64,000 nucleotides of DNA from Acanthacorydalis orientalis (taxonomy: Eukaryota > Arthropoda > Insecta > Megaloptera > Corydalidae), in the NCBI GenBank assembly GCA_034766995.1, contig CM068315.1, forward strand, positions 48,495,162 through 48,559,161. The letters run 5' to 3'. Shown here piece after piece: positions 15,354 through 30,470 of this stretch. The notes under the pieces were generated by a model. It was given only the letters and a program-made list of their open reading frames with translations, had not been told where the DNA came from and searched no databases. The translations under genes and the position numbers were made by a program. Within the stretch, counting starts at the first letter, position 1, and each line of letters opens with the position of its first letter.

Positions 15354-15832
15354 CTGTGGTGTCATAGATAATGGTTAAATGTTTTTCGTGTACTTATCAT
15401 ACGTGATAATCGAAATTTTGTGGTTTATTAATCCAAAACCGTTTAATGTTTACAATATTACAGGCCGACGTTCTAAATATTATCTTTGAGAATATATTTC
15501 AGCTTGTTGAAGAAACCAAGAACACATCTTATAATATCTAATCGTTCGTGCATGAGGGAATACAACGAATTTGAATGATATGAAAGATATTTGCATTAAA
15601 CGACTTGATTAAAAAATGAATATACCATTTAAAATGAATAATCGTTTGATTGATGTTCGGAATATTAAATTTTTTAACATATTTTTCTCAACTGAATTTG
15701 GTATGTATATATGTGCAGAATCATTATTATTTAAAACTGTTGTTTGAATACGTATTCATAGAATTTTCATTTAAATGAATTTAAGGAGTATGTATATTTT
15801 CATTAATATATTTATAAATGCATGCATACATG

Positions 15833-15887
<55 letters not shown>

Positions 15888-16643
15888 TAAACTTTATTTT
15901 ATATATTTGAATATTAATTAAGAATCACATTTTTTAAATTTTAACATGAAACATTTTATTTAAAATTTACAATATGAATTTTTAATAAATATTTAATATA
16001 TATTAGTTTTATCATAACTTACATGTTACTAAGAAGAAAACTCTCGTATAAGAATATATGTATATACAACACGTATAAGAATATATATACACAACTGATA
16101 CACATTCACAATTATTCTGAGAGTATACTATCTGTGCAAACGTGTACCTTCAACTGATACAAACAAGCACCGAGTCTAGATGTAAGTGGTAGTGAATGAT
16201 GATTTTTTTTTATTGTATTGAGGTCTAGCACGTTTCGAAATAAAATAATATCTATTAGTAATCACGTGCAAGTTTCAATATTTTTTTTTAGTTAGAGGTA
16301 AATGTGTCGTAAATCGGTTCTGGATGAAAATAATAAGATATTCAATCAGTGCAATATTAGTTTCAAAGTGTGACCCCGTGAACATTGTTTTGAGTTTAAT
16401 TTAGCATATAATATACAGAAAAACATATATTGTTGCATGTATGTGTTGTTGAATGTCTTCATATTATTAACTTATAAAACCTTCGATTACTAAAACGAGC
16501 AGATGAGTCAACTTGTATTACATTTTAGTAGACAATAAATACTAATTAATATTTATGACAAGTGTCCATGATCTTAATTATGACAATTCAATGTATAAAA
16601 ATCTTGTTTATAAAACAAGTTTACTATGTTATTATATTCTTCT

Positions 16644-16686
<43 letters not shown>

Positions 16687-16690
<4 letters not shown>

Positions 16691-17420
16691 GTCAGCAAGT
16701 TTTCAAACAGTTGTAAGTTTTATACAAATTGCTATTTTTTTTAAAAAAGTTAACGCCGTTATTTAAGAATTTTCATTATTTTGTTTTACTTACATTTATT
16801 ATGTTTCACTTACTAATAATTACTCATTTAATTTTCATTGATACACTTTTCCAGGCAACTCGAAAATATGCAACGCAAAAGTATTCAAACAAATGATAAA
16901 TAATCATCGAAATGTAATGTTATTTTTAAATTAATATTTTGTAGGGTTTCCATTAGCATTAATTACAGTTAGAAGTCGGTTTATAAGGCGTTATTTTGCT
17001 CCATTCTTCAAAAAGTATCCTTTTTAGCCGTTCTTTATTAGAAAATTGATGATAAAACGTCACGAAGAAAATAAAACACTAAGTGAAATTGGTGAAATTG
17101 TGAGAAGAAGTCGATATACTGTTTAAAGCATAATTGAGTGTTATAAGGCGGAAAAAACTAGAAAATAAAATTCGTAAGGGTCGGGCAAGGAAAATAATAC
17201 CCAAACAAGAACGAAATATTTTCCGTACAGTGAACCAAAATCGTAGAGTTAGTGCTCCAAATCTAGCTGCAGTATCAATAACACTAGTAACAAGTGTGTA
17301 AGTGCTGATGCAATAAGAGGAACGATTCACCGAGCCGGATATCGAGCTCGAGTTGTTAGAAGAAAACCTACATTAAGTGAAGCAAACAGGAAAAAAACGT
17401 AATCAAAGAGTTACAAACTT
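16687..17420 (+). mobile_element. Tc1-like element, N-terminal half, pseudogenised
   Basis: The left end (AGTGGTCAGCAAGTTTTCAA) is a typical Tc1 terminal repeat and starts immediately after a (TA)n array. About 17050..17400 encodes, across frameshifts and stops, the Tc1 DNA-binding half on the plus strand: ENKTLSEIGEIVRRSRYTV (first helix-turn-helix), KIRKGRARKI (GRPR-like linker), NQNRRVSAPNLAA and GTIHRAGYRARVVRRKP (second helix-turn-helix). The catalytic domain and the right terminal repeat are missing: after NRKKT the sequence becomes ordinary AT-rich DNA. Confidence 0.82.
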
Positions 17421-17550
17421 TTCGAAAATGCTAAGTGCTTAAAGTAAAAAAAATAATAGCATTGGAATTTAATAAAAAAATACCTTATAATATTGTAATT
17501 CTTTAAAATGGTATTTATTATGTTTTTAAAATACAAATAAAAACCGTTGA

Positions 17551-17597
<47 letters not shown>

Positions 17598-18045
17598 TAT
17601 AAATGTATAATAATATCATTATTATTATTGTTTTATATATAAATACGAGTATAATTAAAAAATGTATTTTAAAATCCAAAAGCACAATAAATTGAAATGT
17701 TTATTTTTTACTACATATGGTATTAATTTAACAGCGCAATAAACTTATTAATAACAATAACAACTCGTTGTAAATGCAAACGCGGAATGACAAATTAAAA
17801 CTTTAATTAAATATTTCACATAAACAAAAATTATTAATTTGTGTAACTAAGTATCATTTACAGTTCTAATTTGGTAATGTAATGCGTTTTTAATGCGATA
17901 TTTTTGTACAAGTCCAATTCGGTTTCGTTAATAAGTTAAAAATGTATGGGAGTGTCGATGGTGGTTACTGTCCTTATTATAAATTAATAATGTATGTACA
18001 ACAAAATAAACAAAAACCTCACGGCATTAGATAATTGAAATTATC

Positions 18046-18095
<50 letters not shown>
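17421..18095. other. Intergenic AT-rich spacer
   Basis: (TA)n arrays at about 17552..17600 and 18049..18095; otherwise no gene or repeat that I can name. Confidence 0.6.
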
Positions 18096-18098
<3 letters not shown>

Positions 18099-19225
18099 GG
18101 TTGTTTGAATAGTAACTTGGTTCGTGTACTTGCTGAAGGAGAGGGTGTTAGAAGTTATACATGTTTTCATTTAGTTCCATCCCTTTTACCCGAATCATTA
18201 AGATGTCGCATTCACGGTTGATCTGCAGCTCCGCTGATTCTCCACCAAGAGGCGATTCTCCTGGGGGTCATGGAAAATGTTCCATCACTTAGCGAAAGAA
18301 TCTACCCTAAATATGCAATTATTCCAGCGATATGTGAAGCATGAGCCATGAACATTCACGCTCGGAGCTCAGGTAAAGTAAGTGCCCTTCTGACCGATGC
18401 TACAATAGTCATCCCTTTTAATAACGCTTGTGAAGTTGCAAGTCATTCCGCTACTAATTCTTCGTTTGACAGTACAAGTCAACAAGAACACAAGCGTGGA
18501 ATTTGAGGTGTGATTCAGATATTATTTTTGAAAGGAAAAATAGCGAAAGGATATTTCCTACATTGGGTGAATATTGTCCTTCGTACGAAACCGTTCACCT
18601 TTGGGTTGCCAGAAATCATCAATAAAGTCCACGATATGGTTTTGCCCGAGTGACGAGTGAGGGTGAGGTTAAGTGAGAGAGATAGCAGAGGTCATAGGTA
18701 TTGAACTAACACATATTGAATTGCGTATGAAAAAAATGTCCGCAAGATGGGTACCGCGTTTGCTCACTGCATAGCAAAAACGAGTTCGCACGCGGATATC
18801 AACCGACTTTTTGGAACTGTTTTAAGAAGAATCCGACGGATTTCATGCGATGTTTTGTGATCATGGATGAAACTTGAATTTACCACTACATACCAGAATC
18901 GAAAACGCGATAAAAACAGTGGGCTGAATGCAGTGGAACGGCTCCGAAGAAGGCAATGATGGGTCACTTGATGAGGTCAGTTTTCTGGGATGCGAAAGGT
19001 ATTCTTTTCATCAATTATCTTCAGAAGGGAAACAGTTACTGGCCAATACTACGCAGCACTTTTGGAGAAGTTGAAGGTAGCGATCGAGGAAAAGCGTACC
19101 GGAATGGCCAAGAAAAAGTATTGTTTTACTATGATAATGCTCCAGGTCACTCGATCATTGTCGCTCAGCAAAAATTTGCCGAATTGAAGTATGGTGATCT
19201 GAATAATGCTCTTCGTTTTTTAAGT
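18096..19225 (+). mobile_element. mariner remnant, multiply frameshifted, 3' truncated
   Basis: It begins GAGGGTTGTTTGAATAGTAA directly after a (TA)n array. In broken plus-strand frames it reads EFEV.FRYYF.KEK.RKDIS (N-terminal helix-turn-helix), VREIAEVIGI and MKKMSARWVPRLLT (the mariner linker motif, about 18727..18770), then DFLELF, an MDET-like first catalytic region (about 18862), FWDAKGILFINYLQKG (about 18987..19035) and the HDNAP-equivalent YDNAPGHS (about 19130..19155). The frame is lost near 19205 before the third Asp. The 18140..18500 part is longer than a normal mariner 5' region, so extra sequence may be inserted. Confidence 0.82.
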
Positions 19226-22375
<3,150 letters not shown>

Positions 22376-23281
22376 CAGGGCAGCACAAAAGAACGAAAGG
22401 GTTTAAAACATTATTATTTTTTTTAATATTTTCATCTTTTTTTATTTCTTAAAATATAGTATAGGGATGGGAAATTTTTCCTGGTTACACATGAAAAATG
22501 ACATCATGTAAGTGATGTCTATTTTCGGTTGCACAAAGTCAAACTCTTTCTAACACATTTCCATCATTTCTCTCAGGATTTCTGGACATAACGCTCGAAT
22601 ATCTTCTCGTGTATTGTTCTTTAGCATTATAATGACTTTGGATTATTGATGTATACATGTTCTTTTAAGTAATCCTAAAAAAAAATCGCAAGGGCTTAAA
22701 TCAGACGAGCGCGCAGGCCAATTAAAATCGTTATTTCTTGAAATTATGCGTTCGTCAAAAATTTTCCGGTCTTGCTGTGTACGTTGCAGCTCCATTGTCG
22801 GAACCACATCTGTGGACGATTATCAACAGTTGGCCTCAAACATTTTTCTATCATTGAACAGTAGCGCCATTTATTGTTACAGCAGTGCCGTTTTCATTTT
22901 CGAAAAAATAAGGACCTATAATCCTTTCGGACGTTACTCCGCACCAAACAGTACACAATGAATATTTTTCTCAATTAGAACTGAACGATGTCTTCCAGAT
23001 CCTGGACGGTTGGTAAACGTGCAACCAAACGATTAGACATTGACTCCGATCGTCCTGTTCGAACATTAAAATAACGGCGATATGCTCGCTACGTCAAAAG
23101 AATTGGACGCTGATTTTCAAAATAAAATTCAATTATTCAGGTACATTGTTCCGTCATATATCTTTCCATGATAGATTCCCGAAATTTTATTTATAAAATT
23201 CTGAAAAGAAGAGAAAAAAACATTTAAATAAAAAAAATTATTAACTATTCAAAATTCCTTCGTTCTTTTTGTGCCACCCTG
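22376..23281 (-). mobile_element. Tc3-like transposon with paired terminal repeats, decayed transposase
   Basis: The termini are a good inverted pair: CAGGGCAGCACAAAAGAACG at the left and, reverse-complemented, CAGGGTGGCACAAAAAGAAC at the right. Both are flanked by TATA, consistent with a TA target duplication. On the minus strand, pieces of transposase are readable in order: FYFENQRPILL, RAYRRYFNVRTGRSESM (DNA-binding part, about 23030..23120), DYRSLFFRK/PFFFENENG (core), ISRNNDFNWPARSSDLSPCD (near 22700) and a degenerate tail. A deletion removes the region between the helix-turn-helix and the core, and stops are common. Full length is about 906 bp. Confidence 0.85.
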
Positions 23282-23334
23282 TATAATGGGGCGCCTGTGG
23301 AGCGGAAAATTTTAAAAGGAAACATTCACCTACC

Positions 23335-23850
23335 GTTGGAGTGAATGGGTAAAATTAAGAGATACATTATTAGCTATTCATGGCCATTTAGTAAATATCG
23401 AGCTGTGTCCGTCCCACGTTAAGCTTTCGCTGTGAAATTTTACAAAAATGGCGAGTCTGTTACAACTGCATAACGGCTATTTCGCAATCATTATAACATT
23501 CCGTGTCATGAGCAGATCGTCATACCGCTAGAATGTCCATGGCTGCTGCAAGAGCCCTCTTTCCGAACCATATCATTTCCAAAAATGGAGATGTTGTTTG
23601 GCTAACCAAGATCCTCAGATTTGACGGCGTGTGATTATTTTCTTTGGGGTTATCTAAAGAGCAAGTTGCATAATGATCGTCCACATACTAGTCCCGAACT
23701 TAAATTAAAAATCTAAGAAGCAAATGCGAGAATTCCTTCGGACATGTTAAGACGTGTAATTGAAAATTTTTGAGAAAGATTACAAGAATGCGTACGCCGA
23801 AATGGTGCTCATCTATCAAAGGTTATTTTTCAAAAATTAAAAAATGGTTC
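23335..23850 (+). mobile_element. Related transposase remnant, N- and C-terminal parts joined
   Basis: On the plus strand, AFAVKFYKNGESVTTA.RLFRNHYNI (N-terminal helix-turn-helix, about 23420..23500) passes through FPNHIISKNGDVVW and then, after a frameshift, into the C-terminal LTACDYFLWGYLKSKLHND (about 23622..23675) and MLRRVIENF, with VRRNGAHLSKVIF at the end (about 23790..23835). These are hallmarks of a Tc1/mariner-superfamily transposase; the middle of the catalytic core is deleted. It sits only about 50 bp from the right end of the element at 22376..23281 and has the opposite orientation. Confidence 0.8.
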
Positions 23851-23948
23851 GATATACCTAACAAGAATATGTAAAAAAAAATATGTAAAAATAAAAAAAT
23901 ATTTAATTTTTATGTGTTTTGAATTTTTTCCGTTTCTCTGACGCACAT

Positions 23949-24008
<60 letters not shown>

Positions 24009-24787
24009 TAAGTATTAGCTTATATAATGTATTAATATTTAATATTAATTTCATTCATATTATTTATTTATTAATTTATAAGAACTTTAATGGAGTAAAA
24101 TTACATTTAAAACTGAATAATTTTATTTTTGGTAATTGATCTGAAATGTCAGTCATCCAAAAAAAAGTATCTCGAAATTTTTTTTTCTAAAAATAAGTTT
24201 GTAAACAAAATAAAGCTTTAAAGAAACAACTATTTAATACATATTTAATACATTATGAATATTTTTTTAAGAAAAAACATTCAGAATGAAATGTATTAAT
24301 TTGATAAAAAAATTGATAAATGATAATTTTAATCTATCATGATATGTTACTATCAAATGTTTAATCTATTATGCATTCTTTATTCTATCAATCTGCGTCA
24401 TAATGAAAATTCATAATTGTTTGTATATTTATTGCAAAATGTAATGTAAAACGCACAAAAGCATACAAATTGCATATAATGTAAAACTTGGATATTTTGA
24501 AGAATTTGTACATGTTTTGGGATTGACTTTTTAAAATTGTACAATTAACATCCAATAAAAATTATGGCTGTACATATTCATAAACAAAATATTAAATATT
24601 TTTAATTTTATATCTTGAGACTTGTTGTCTTGTGATCTTGTATCTTGGCAGTTATTTTATCACAACGAAAACAGTAGTTAAGTTAGTAGTTACTAGAAGT
24701 TCCGAAATTTTTAATCAAAAATAATCTCCTGAAATCTGTAAAATAAATGTGTTACTACTTTTAAAATTCAAGTACACACACACATAC

Positions 24788-24861
<74 letters not shown>

Positions 24862-25040
24862 GTATATATATGTGTGTGTGTGTTTATGTGTGTACTATAA
24901 ACTATAATTAACAAATAAAAATATTCGAATGCGATAAAAGATATAAGTACTTATAAATTATCTTTTTTATTGAAAACAATATATATATATTAATGATTTT
25001 AACATTTTTTTGCGCATTAAAAGCATTATATATATATATT
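23851..25040. other. Intergenic AT-rich region with TA arrays
   Basis: (TA)n at about 23951..24004 and the large compound array at 24777..24893. The open frame at 23830..24054 (-) is low-complexity. No gene seen. Confidence 0.6.
24777..24893. repeat. (CA)n(CATA)n(TA)n(TG)n self-complementary compound array
   Basis: Reads CACACACACATACATACATA, then (TA)n, then GTATATGTATATATATGTGTGTGTG. The CA side is complementary to the TG side, so the whole array can fold as one long hairpin or cruciform. Confidence 0.93.
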
Positions 25041-25826
25041 TGGGTCGTTTGATAAGTTTGGTAAATTTCTATGAAATGGCGCCACCATTCATTTGGTATT
25101 GTCACGGCTTCAAGTGTCACTTTTCAAACAAGCATAGATGAAATTTCAGTCAGAATCAACGCGTTGTTCATGTTCTACAGGTATTTGAAGCTAGCACTGG
25201 ACCAGTTGCCTCAAAAATTAAAAAACGAGCAGGCATTTTGGATCCGCCACTACACACCTGATCCGGAGCAGCAGTCAAAGAAGTGGACAACGACTCGTGA
25301 AAGTGCGTTGAAGCAGGCGAAGACCATTTTGTCGACTGGGAAGGTGATGGCCACTGTTTTTTTGTGATTCTCAAGGGATCGTCATGATCGACTACTTAAC
25401 GTAGGGAAAACCGATAACAGGATCCTATTATATAACATTATTGGACCGTCTGGAAGAAGAGCTGAAACAATAACGACCAAGATTGGCGCACAAAAAATAA
25501 TACTCTTTCACCAGGACAACACACCGTCCCACAATTTAATCGTCGTAATGGCAAATTTGGACGAATTAGGCTTTGAATTGATTCCTCATCCACTCTATTA
25601 CTCGAATTTGGCCCAGTGCGACTTCTTCCGTTTCCCAAACTTGAAAATTTGGCTCGGTGAGAAGAAATTCTCGTCGAATGAGGATGTCATCATCGCTGTC
25701 AAGGCTCATTTTGCAGGTTCGCTGAACCAAGTGTATAACCCTCAATGGAGAGACTATGTTGAGAAATAAAATCGATTTTTCCAAAAAACGGTGTTTAACC
25801 TGTTTTTTACCATACTTATCAAAAGA

Positions 25827-25831
<5 letters not shown>
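25041..25831 (+). mobile_element. mariner remnant with both terminal repeats, N-terminal domain deleted
   Basis: The ends pair as inverted repeats (left GGGTCGTTTGATAAGTTTGG; right, reverse complement, GAGTCTTTTGATAAGTATGG). Broken plus-strand frames cover the catalytic domain: WIRHYTPDPEQQSKKW after the first Asp position, STGKVMATVF, then FHQDNTPSHN (second Asp, about 25508..25540) and PHPLYYSNLAQCDFFRFP (third Asp, near 25620). Both helix-turn-helix regions are missing. SPDLAPSD of the family reads SNLAQCD here, so the third motif is partly eroded. A stop or frameshift follows ATVFL. Confidence 0.83.

Positions 25832-25906
<75 letters not shown>
25832..25906. repeat. (TA)n microsatellite
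   Basis: About 75 bp of (TA)n immediately at the right end of the mariner at 25041..25831. Confidence 0.95.
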
Positions 25907-25908
<2 letters not shown>

Positions 25909-26202
25909 TATTTTGCAAGATATGAAATTTATCGATTATTTCAATAAACGCCAATTTAATTTCTGAACAATGTATCCGATGATTATATTTAAGTACTTGT
26001 ATAAATTCCTAAGTCACGGATATAATAATTTTCATGTCACAAAAATGATAAAGTAATTGAAAGTTTGAACATAAAATGAATCAACCTTTGTACATAATTT
26101 GTAAAAATACACACTTTTAAATTTGCAAGTTTAATTAAAATAAGTGATGAATTATTGTTATATTCTTAGCAGTTTGTCACATATAAAAATTACACCATAT
26201 TT

Positions 26203-26297
26203 TATATATATATATATATATATATTTATTCATAATTATATATATATATATATATATACATATTTATTCATAATTATATATATATATACATATATAC

Positions 26298-26343
<46 letters not shown>
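26203..26343. repeat. (TA)n array with duplicated TTTATTCATAATTA spacer
   Basis: Three (TA)n runs are separated by two copies of the spacer TTTATTCATAATTA (about 26224..26237 and 26264..26277), so the array arose by duplication of a TA-plus-spacer unit. Confidence 0.9.
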
Positions 26344-26347
<4 letters not shown>

Positions 26348-27063
26348 CATGGTCATATTTAATAATAAGATAATTATATCAATTTTAAATCTATTATAAG
26401 ATTTCAATTTTTAGCTCATTTTACACATTCATCTTTGGACATAAAATTTCAAAGTGAGAATAATTTTTAAACTTACAATCACGATATCTACTTAATTTAA
26501 GATAATCATTTCATTGACGCAATACAACTTCATAGAAATAAATTGACCGCTTATGAATGTGCATTACATTTTTAACAACAGATTATATCTATATCTTACA
26601 TCTATATGCAGGTAAAATATGTTTAAATTTAAGATAATTTTTTTATATTCTTCGACGAACTGAATAAGTGTACGCAAAAAAAAAAAACAACCACATATAA
26701 TGTTACTGAACAATTTGATTTCCCCCTTTATCTGAGAACGTTATTCGTTCAGATAGTATTTTTGTTGACATATTGTGAAATACGTTGAGATTTATCGATA
26801 AAAAGACACTGAGTAAACTGATTTAAGATATTTATATATATTTTTGGCTTTATAATTCTTTATGCATCACATTATTATAAGACTTCTCAAAATAACTCGG
26901 GTTCACTTGGAGAAGTAACCTAAAAATTCCTCGCATGCAAGTCACATAAAATATTATCTTCCTTTAAAACCAGTAAAAATAATTTTTAATTTTTTTTTAA
27001 AATCAGTAAAAATACTGGTTTTAAATAAACGTACTGTTGATTTAAATTGTTTACGTATTTAAT
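26344..27063. other. Intergenic AT-rich spacer
   Basis: No gene, repeat or transposon recognised. It ends at a (TA)n array at about 27064..27137. Confidence 0.55.
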
Positions 27064-27074
27064 AATATATATAT

Positions 27075-27137
<63 letters not shown>

Positions 27138-27138
<1 letters not shown>

Positions 27139-27611
27139 CAAGGAAAAACTATCAACGGCGAGTATTATGCGAACTTATTCCAACGTTTGAGCGAAGAAAT
27201 CAAGCAAAAACGGCTGCATTTGGCTAAGAAGAAAGTGTTGTTTCATTAAGACAATGCACCAGCTCACAAATCCGTTATTGCAATGGCCAAAATTAATGAA
27301 TCAAAGTTTGAATTGCTACCTCATGCGCCTTATTCACCAGATTTAGCCCCCTCAGATTATTTTCTGCTCCCAAACTTGACAAAATGGCTCAGTGGTCAAA
27401 GATTTCCCAACGATGAAGAAGTGATGTCGGCAGTTAATGGGTATTTTGAGGAGCAAGACAGTTCTTATTATAAAAAGGGTATCGAACTTATTGAACATCG
27501 CTGGGAAAAGTATATAGAGCTGAAAGGAGATTTTGATGAAAAATAAATATATTTTTTTCCAAAATTTTTGTGCTTTCTTTGTTGGGTCGGGTACTTCCGG
27601 GACCACCCTCG
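27138..27611 (+). mobile_element. mariner 3' fragment, transposase C-terminal half
   Basis: 5'-truncated exactly at a (TA)n array. The plus-strand frame reads KTINGEYYANLFQRLSEEI, KKKVLFH, a TAA stop where the family has one residue, DNAPAHKSVIAMAKI, PYSPDLAPSDYFLLPNL, then HRWEKYIELKGDF to a natural stop at about 27544..27546. The second and third catalytic Asp codons (DNAP and PSD) are kept. The right terminal repeat, read inward, is CGAGGGTGGTCCCGGAAGTA, ending near 27611. It looks younger than most of the other remnants here. Confidence 0.85.
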
Positions 27612-28725
27612 TAAACCAATAGAGACGTTAGAACTTTGTAGCGTTGGTCCTCGTCTCTATAAACATTTCAATATGTTCTATTCGGTTTCATTTCACCACT
27701 TTATTCTTTGCTAATCGTTTCACCATGTACACGGCCTCGATTATAAATAAAACAATGACCGTAATAAATTCTTCAAAAGGAATTTAAAAAATCGTATTAA
27801 AAACGTTTGAAAGATCAAATGTTTATTGAAATGAATTTTCAAATAAAACAAAAATTCTACCTTTCGCTATTCGAAAAGAATGTGCAAATTTATTAACTTA
27901 TATTTGGTGATTGAGAATAAGATATTCAATTAATTATTAAATGAAAAACTTGACACAAGGCTAGTTTTAAACACATAAATCATAAAAAGTGTGTTTCATT
28001 TTTTCACAACCACAAATGTATTGAAACCATAGTTTTTTATTACATCGTCTGATAATTGAGTACTGGCTATTTTTATTTTTTAAACCAATTTTTCTGAAAA
28101 TAACATTATTCTCATACATGAAAAAAATATTTTGTATTTGTTTTCATGGTAATGTTATTACTGTTGAAATAGTATTAATGTACCAAAATATATTAATATT
28201 AAATGAGTGTACATTTAGATACAAACATTTTTGTTATTTTGGATGTTTACTTAAGAAGAGAAATAATTGCGCATGCTAATTTGTTATAGATGTGACATAT
28301 AAAATTTGTCTTTTATTATGAATTATTATTGATAACGATACTTGAAAAGCATAAATAAATCTAGATTATTTTCATGAATTTGTACACTTATTATTAAGTA
28401 CTACTTTACAAATTCAAATTAAAAAATATTGACATAAAATTGTAAAATAAAAAACTGAACGTTAAGGTATAATAGTTCGAGAGTAGTGTGTATTTAGTGA
28501 CAGTTAATTATTTTGTTAGTTATTTCTGGAATTATTGACTAAACAGATAAATTATTATCTCGTTTCAGTTTCGAAAACAATAGGGAATAATGTTTACGAA
28601 GACAAAGAGCAATATGAATCTATTATAATGTAGATTTAAGATAAGTCGAGAATGTGATAATCAAGTTGTTCAAACAATGGGGATGGAAAATAAGTCCGAT
28701 AAATGAATATTAGTTGAGATTTCCC
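27612..28725. other. Intergenic region upstream of the first PLA1 gene
   Basis: AT-rich, with no TA array longer than a few units and no recognisable transposon. It should contain the upstream regulatory DNA of the lipase gene starting at 28803. Confidence 0.55.
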
Positions 28726-28732
28726 TATAAAA
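28726..28732 (+). promoter_or_regulatory. TATA box of the first PLA1-like gene
   Basis: TATAAAA lies about 77 bp upstream of the start codon at 28803, a normal spacing for a short 5' leader. The expected transcription start is near 28756..28765. This is inferred from motif and position only. Confidence 0.6.
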
Positions 28733-28802
28733 CGAAATTACTGAATATCTTAGTATCATTTTTGTTTCGATCAACTTCATTATACTATTACTCGGGTGCA
28801 AT

Positions 28803-28872
28803 ATGAAGCTGATCCTTTTGGGATTACTTGTTGTCGGTTCGAGTAAGTGACTTTCGTTTTATTTATTCTTAA

Positions 28873-28920
<48 letters not shown>

Positions 28921-29273
28921 CTTTTCTAAATTTAAAAATTATCTAATGTTTTGTATTTTATATTTTTGTTAAATAATGGTGAAATTTATTTGTGATATTC
29001 TAATTTTTTTTTAATGAAAAATGTTTTATAAATTAATACTATAAAAACATTTTATATTGTTATTTTCCTAATCAGTAATAATATATCTCAAATACTTGTA
29101 AAACAATTTAAGTTTGTTACATTTAATTAGAAATATTTTTTTATGAAAGCGTTAGTTATATTCTATTAAATTTTGTTGTTTTGAATTAATTTGTTTATTT
29201 GAATATACATCTAATTTGATAAATCATAAAGTCTCATAAATATCCAGAATTATTTTTTCATTATTTTTAATCA

Positions 29274-29336
<63 letters not shown>

Positions 29337-30470
29337 ATTTAAAAAAAGGTATTTCGAATAATTTATTTTTGTACAGGTTTCAGCTTACTCCTCGAACCAA
29401 CTATTTACAAAACCGATGAAGAGATTTTAAAAACAATCAACTTGACTAAATCTTTAGTATTCGACGATGAAATATCAGATAAAAAAGTTGAAAAAAATGT
29501 TCACTTTCACTTATTCACGCACAGAAATCCCAGCGTTTCTTTTGAACTGACTTTAGACAATCTCAAAGAATCGACATTCCTCGCTCAAAATCCGACGAAA
29601 CTCGTGACGCATGGTTGGACAGAACATGGCGAAAAAGGTTGGATAATAAACATGAAAAATCAATATTTGATGCACAGAGACTATAATGTCATTGCCATTG
29701 ATTGGTCACATTATGCACGAATGGAATATTCAATCTCGTCTGGAAAAACAAGAAAAGTCGGCTCGTATGTTGGTAAATTAATCACGAAGCTGATGGAAGA
29801 ATTTGGAGCAGATGCTAAGGATTTCCATTGCGCGGGACATTCCCTTGGCTCGCATGTGTGTGGATTTACTGGAAAACAAGTTGTTCTCAGTACAACGAAA
29901 CGTATTGGCAGAATTACCGGCTTAGACCCAGCAGGACCGTTGTTCCAATTCCCAATCATGGCATCGGAATTGAATCGTTTATCGGCAAGTGATGCTGATT
30001 TCGTCGATATTATTCACACGAGTGGCGGAACTCTCGGATTCAGCGTTTCGATTGGACATGCAGATTTTTATCCAAATCAAGGCGTTGCTATACAAAGAGG
30101 ATGCTTATTGGATGTCGGAAGTAAGTTTATATCAGTTTAATATTCATAAACTGATTTTAGTATGAAATAAAAAATCGTGCTCGATCAATATAACAGACGG
30201 AACTGACGAACATATTAATTAATTAAATATACTTTTTCAGATATCTGTAGCCATTCTCGCTCTTACGATTTCTTTTCGGAATCAATTATGCACGACAAGT
30301 TCTTATCTGTTAGCTGTAGCTCATGGAAAGACTACAAGAACGGTAAATGCTATAATAATACAATTGAAAAAATGGGCTACCATGCGTCTCCAACATCACG
30401 AGGAAATTATTTCTTAAGTACAAACAAAAATGAACCATACGGAACTGGTGACATTAAATACAAAGATTAA
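28803..30470 (+). CDS. Secreted lipase / phospholipase A1-like protein, copy A (3 exons)
   Basis: Predicted to hydrolyse the sn-1 acyl ester of phospholipids outside the cell. CDS exons: 28803..28842, 29377..30120, 30241..30470, with GTAAGT donors at 28843 and 30121 and CAG acceptors before exons 2 and 3; both introns are phase 1. The product has 337 residues. The start MKLILLGLLVVGS is a hydrophobic signal peptide. The alpha/beta-hydrolase triad is visible: Ser169 in GHSLG, Asp197 in GLDPAGP, His266 in CSHSR. An oxyanion-side motif THGWT lies near residue 90. The lid between Cys256 and Cys264 has only seven residues, as in vespid venom PLA1, where a short lid goes with phospholipase A1 rather than triglyceride lipase activity. 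Length fits the pancreatic-lipase family's insect PLA1 group. There is no frameshift or stop, so it looks functional. A digestive lipase is the main alternative. AATAAA occurs near 30685. Confidence 0.92.
28875..29337. repeat. TA and GT arrays in intron 1 of PLA1 copy A
   Basis: The 534-bp intron carries (TA)n at about 28875..28920 and (TA)n(GT)n at about 29277..29337. The GT tract ends about 40 bp before the acceptor. Confidence 0.85.

Larger units (their letters stand above)
11201..16686. other. Intergenic AT-rich region dense in TA arrays
   Basis: No gene recognised. Arrays at about 11858..11940, 12135..12186 (after CTCTCTCTC), 12303..12380, 12762..12850, 13564..13624, 13988..14058, 14129..14169, 14255..14282, 14466..14490, 14871..14953, 15041..15070, 15287..15350, 15832..15882 and 16648..16686. 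The open frames at 13734..13940 (-), 14319..14519 (+) and 15001..15285 (-) have no family features and are F/I/Y-rich. About 16140..16400 is less AT-rich but has stops in every frame. Confidence 0.55.

Noticed and set aside
29711..29959. Minus-strand frame inside PLA1 copy A exon 2 (also 35098..35352 in copy B)
   Set aside because: Antisense shadow of the lipase exon; both copies show it only because the coding sequence is conserved.
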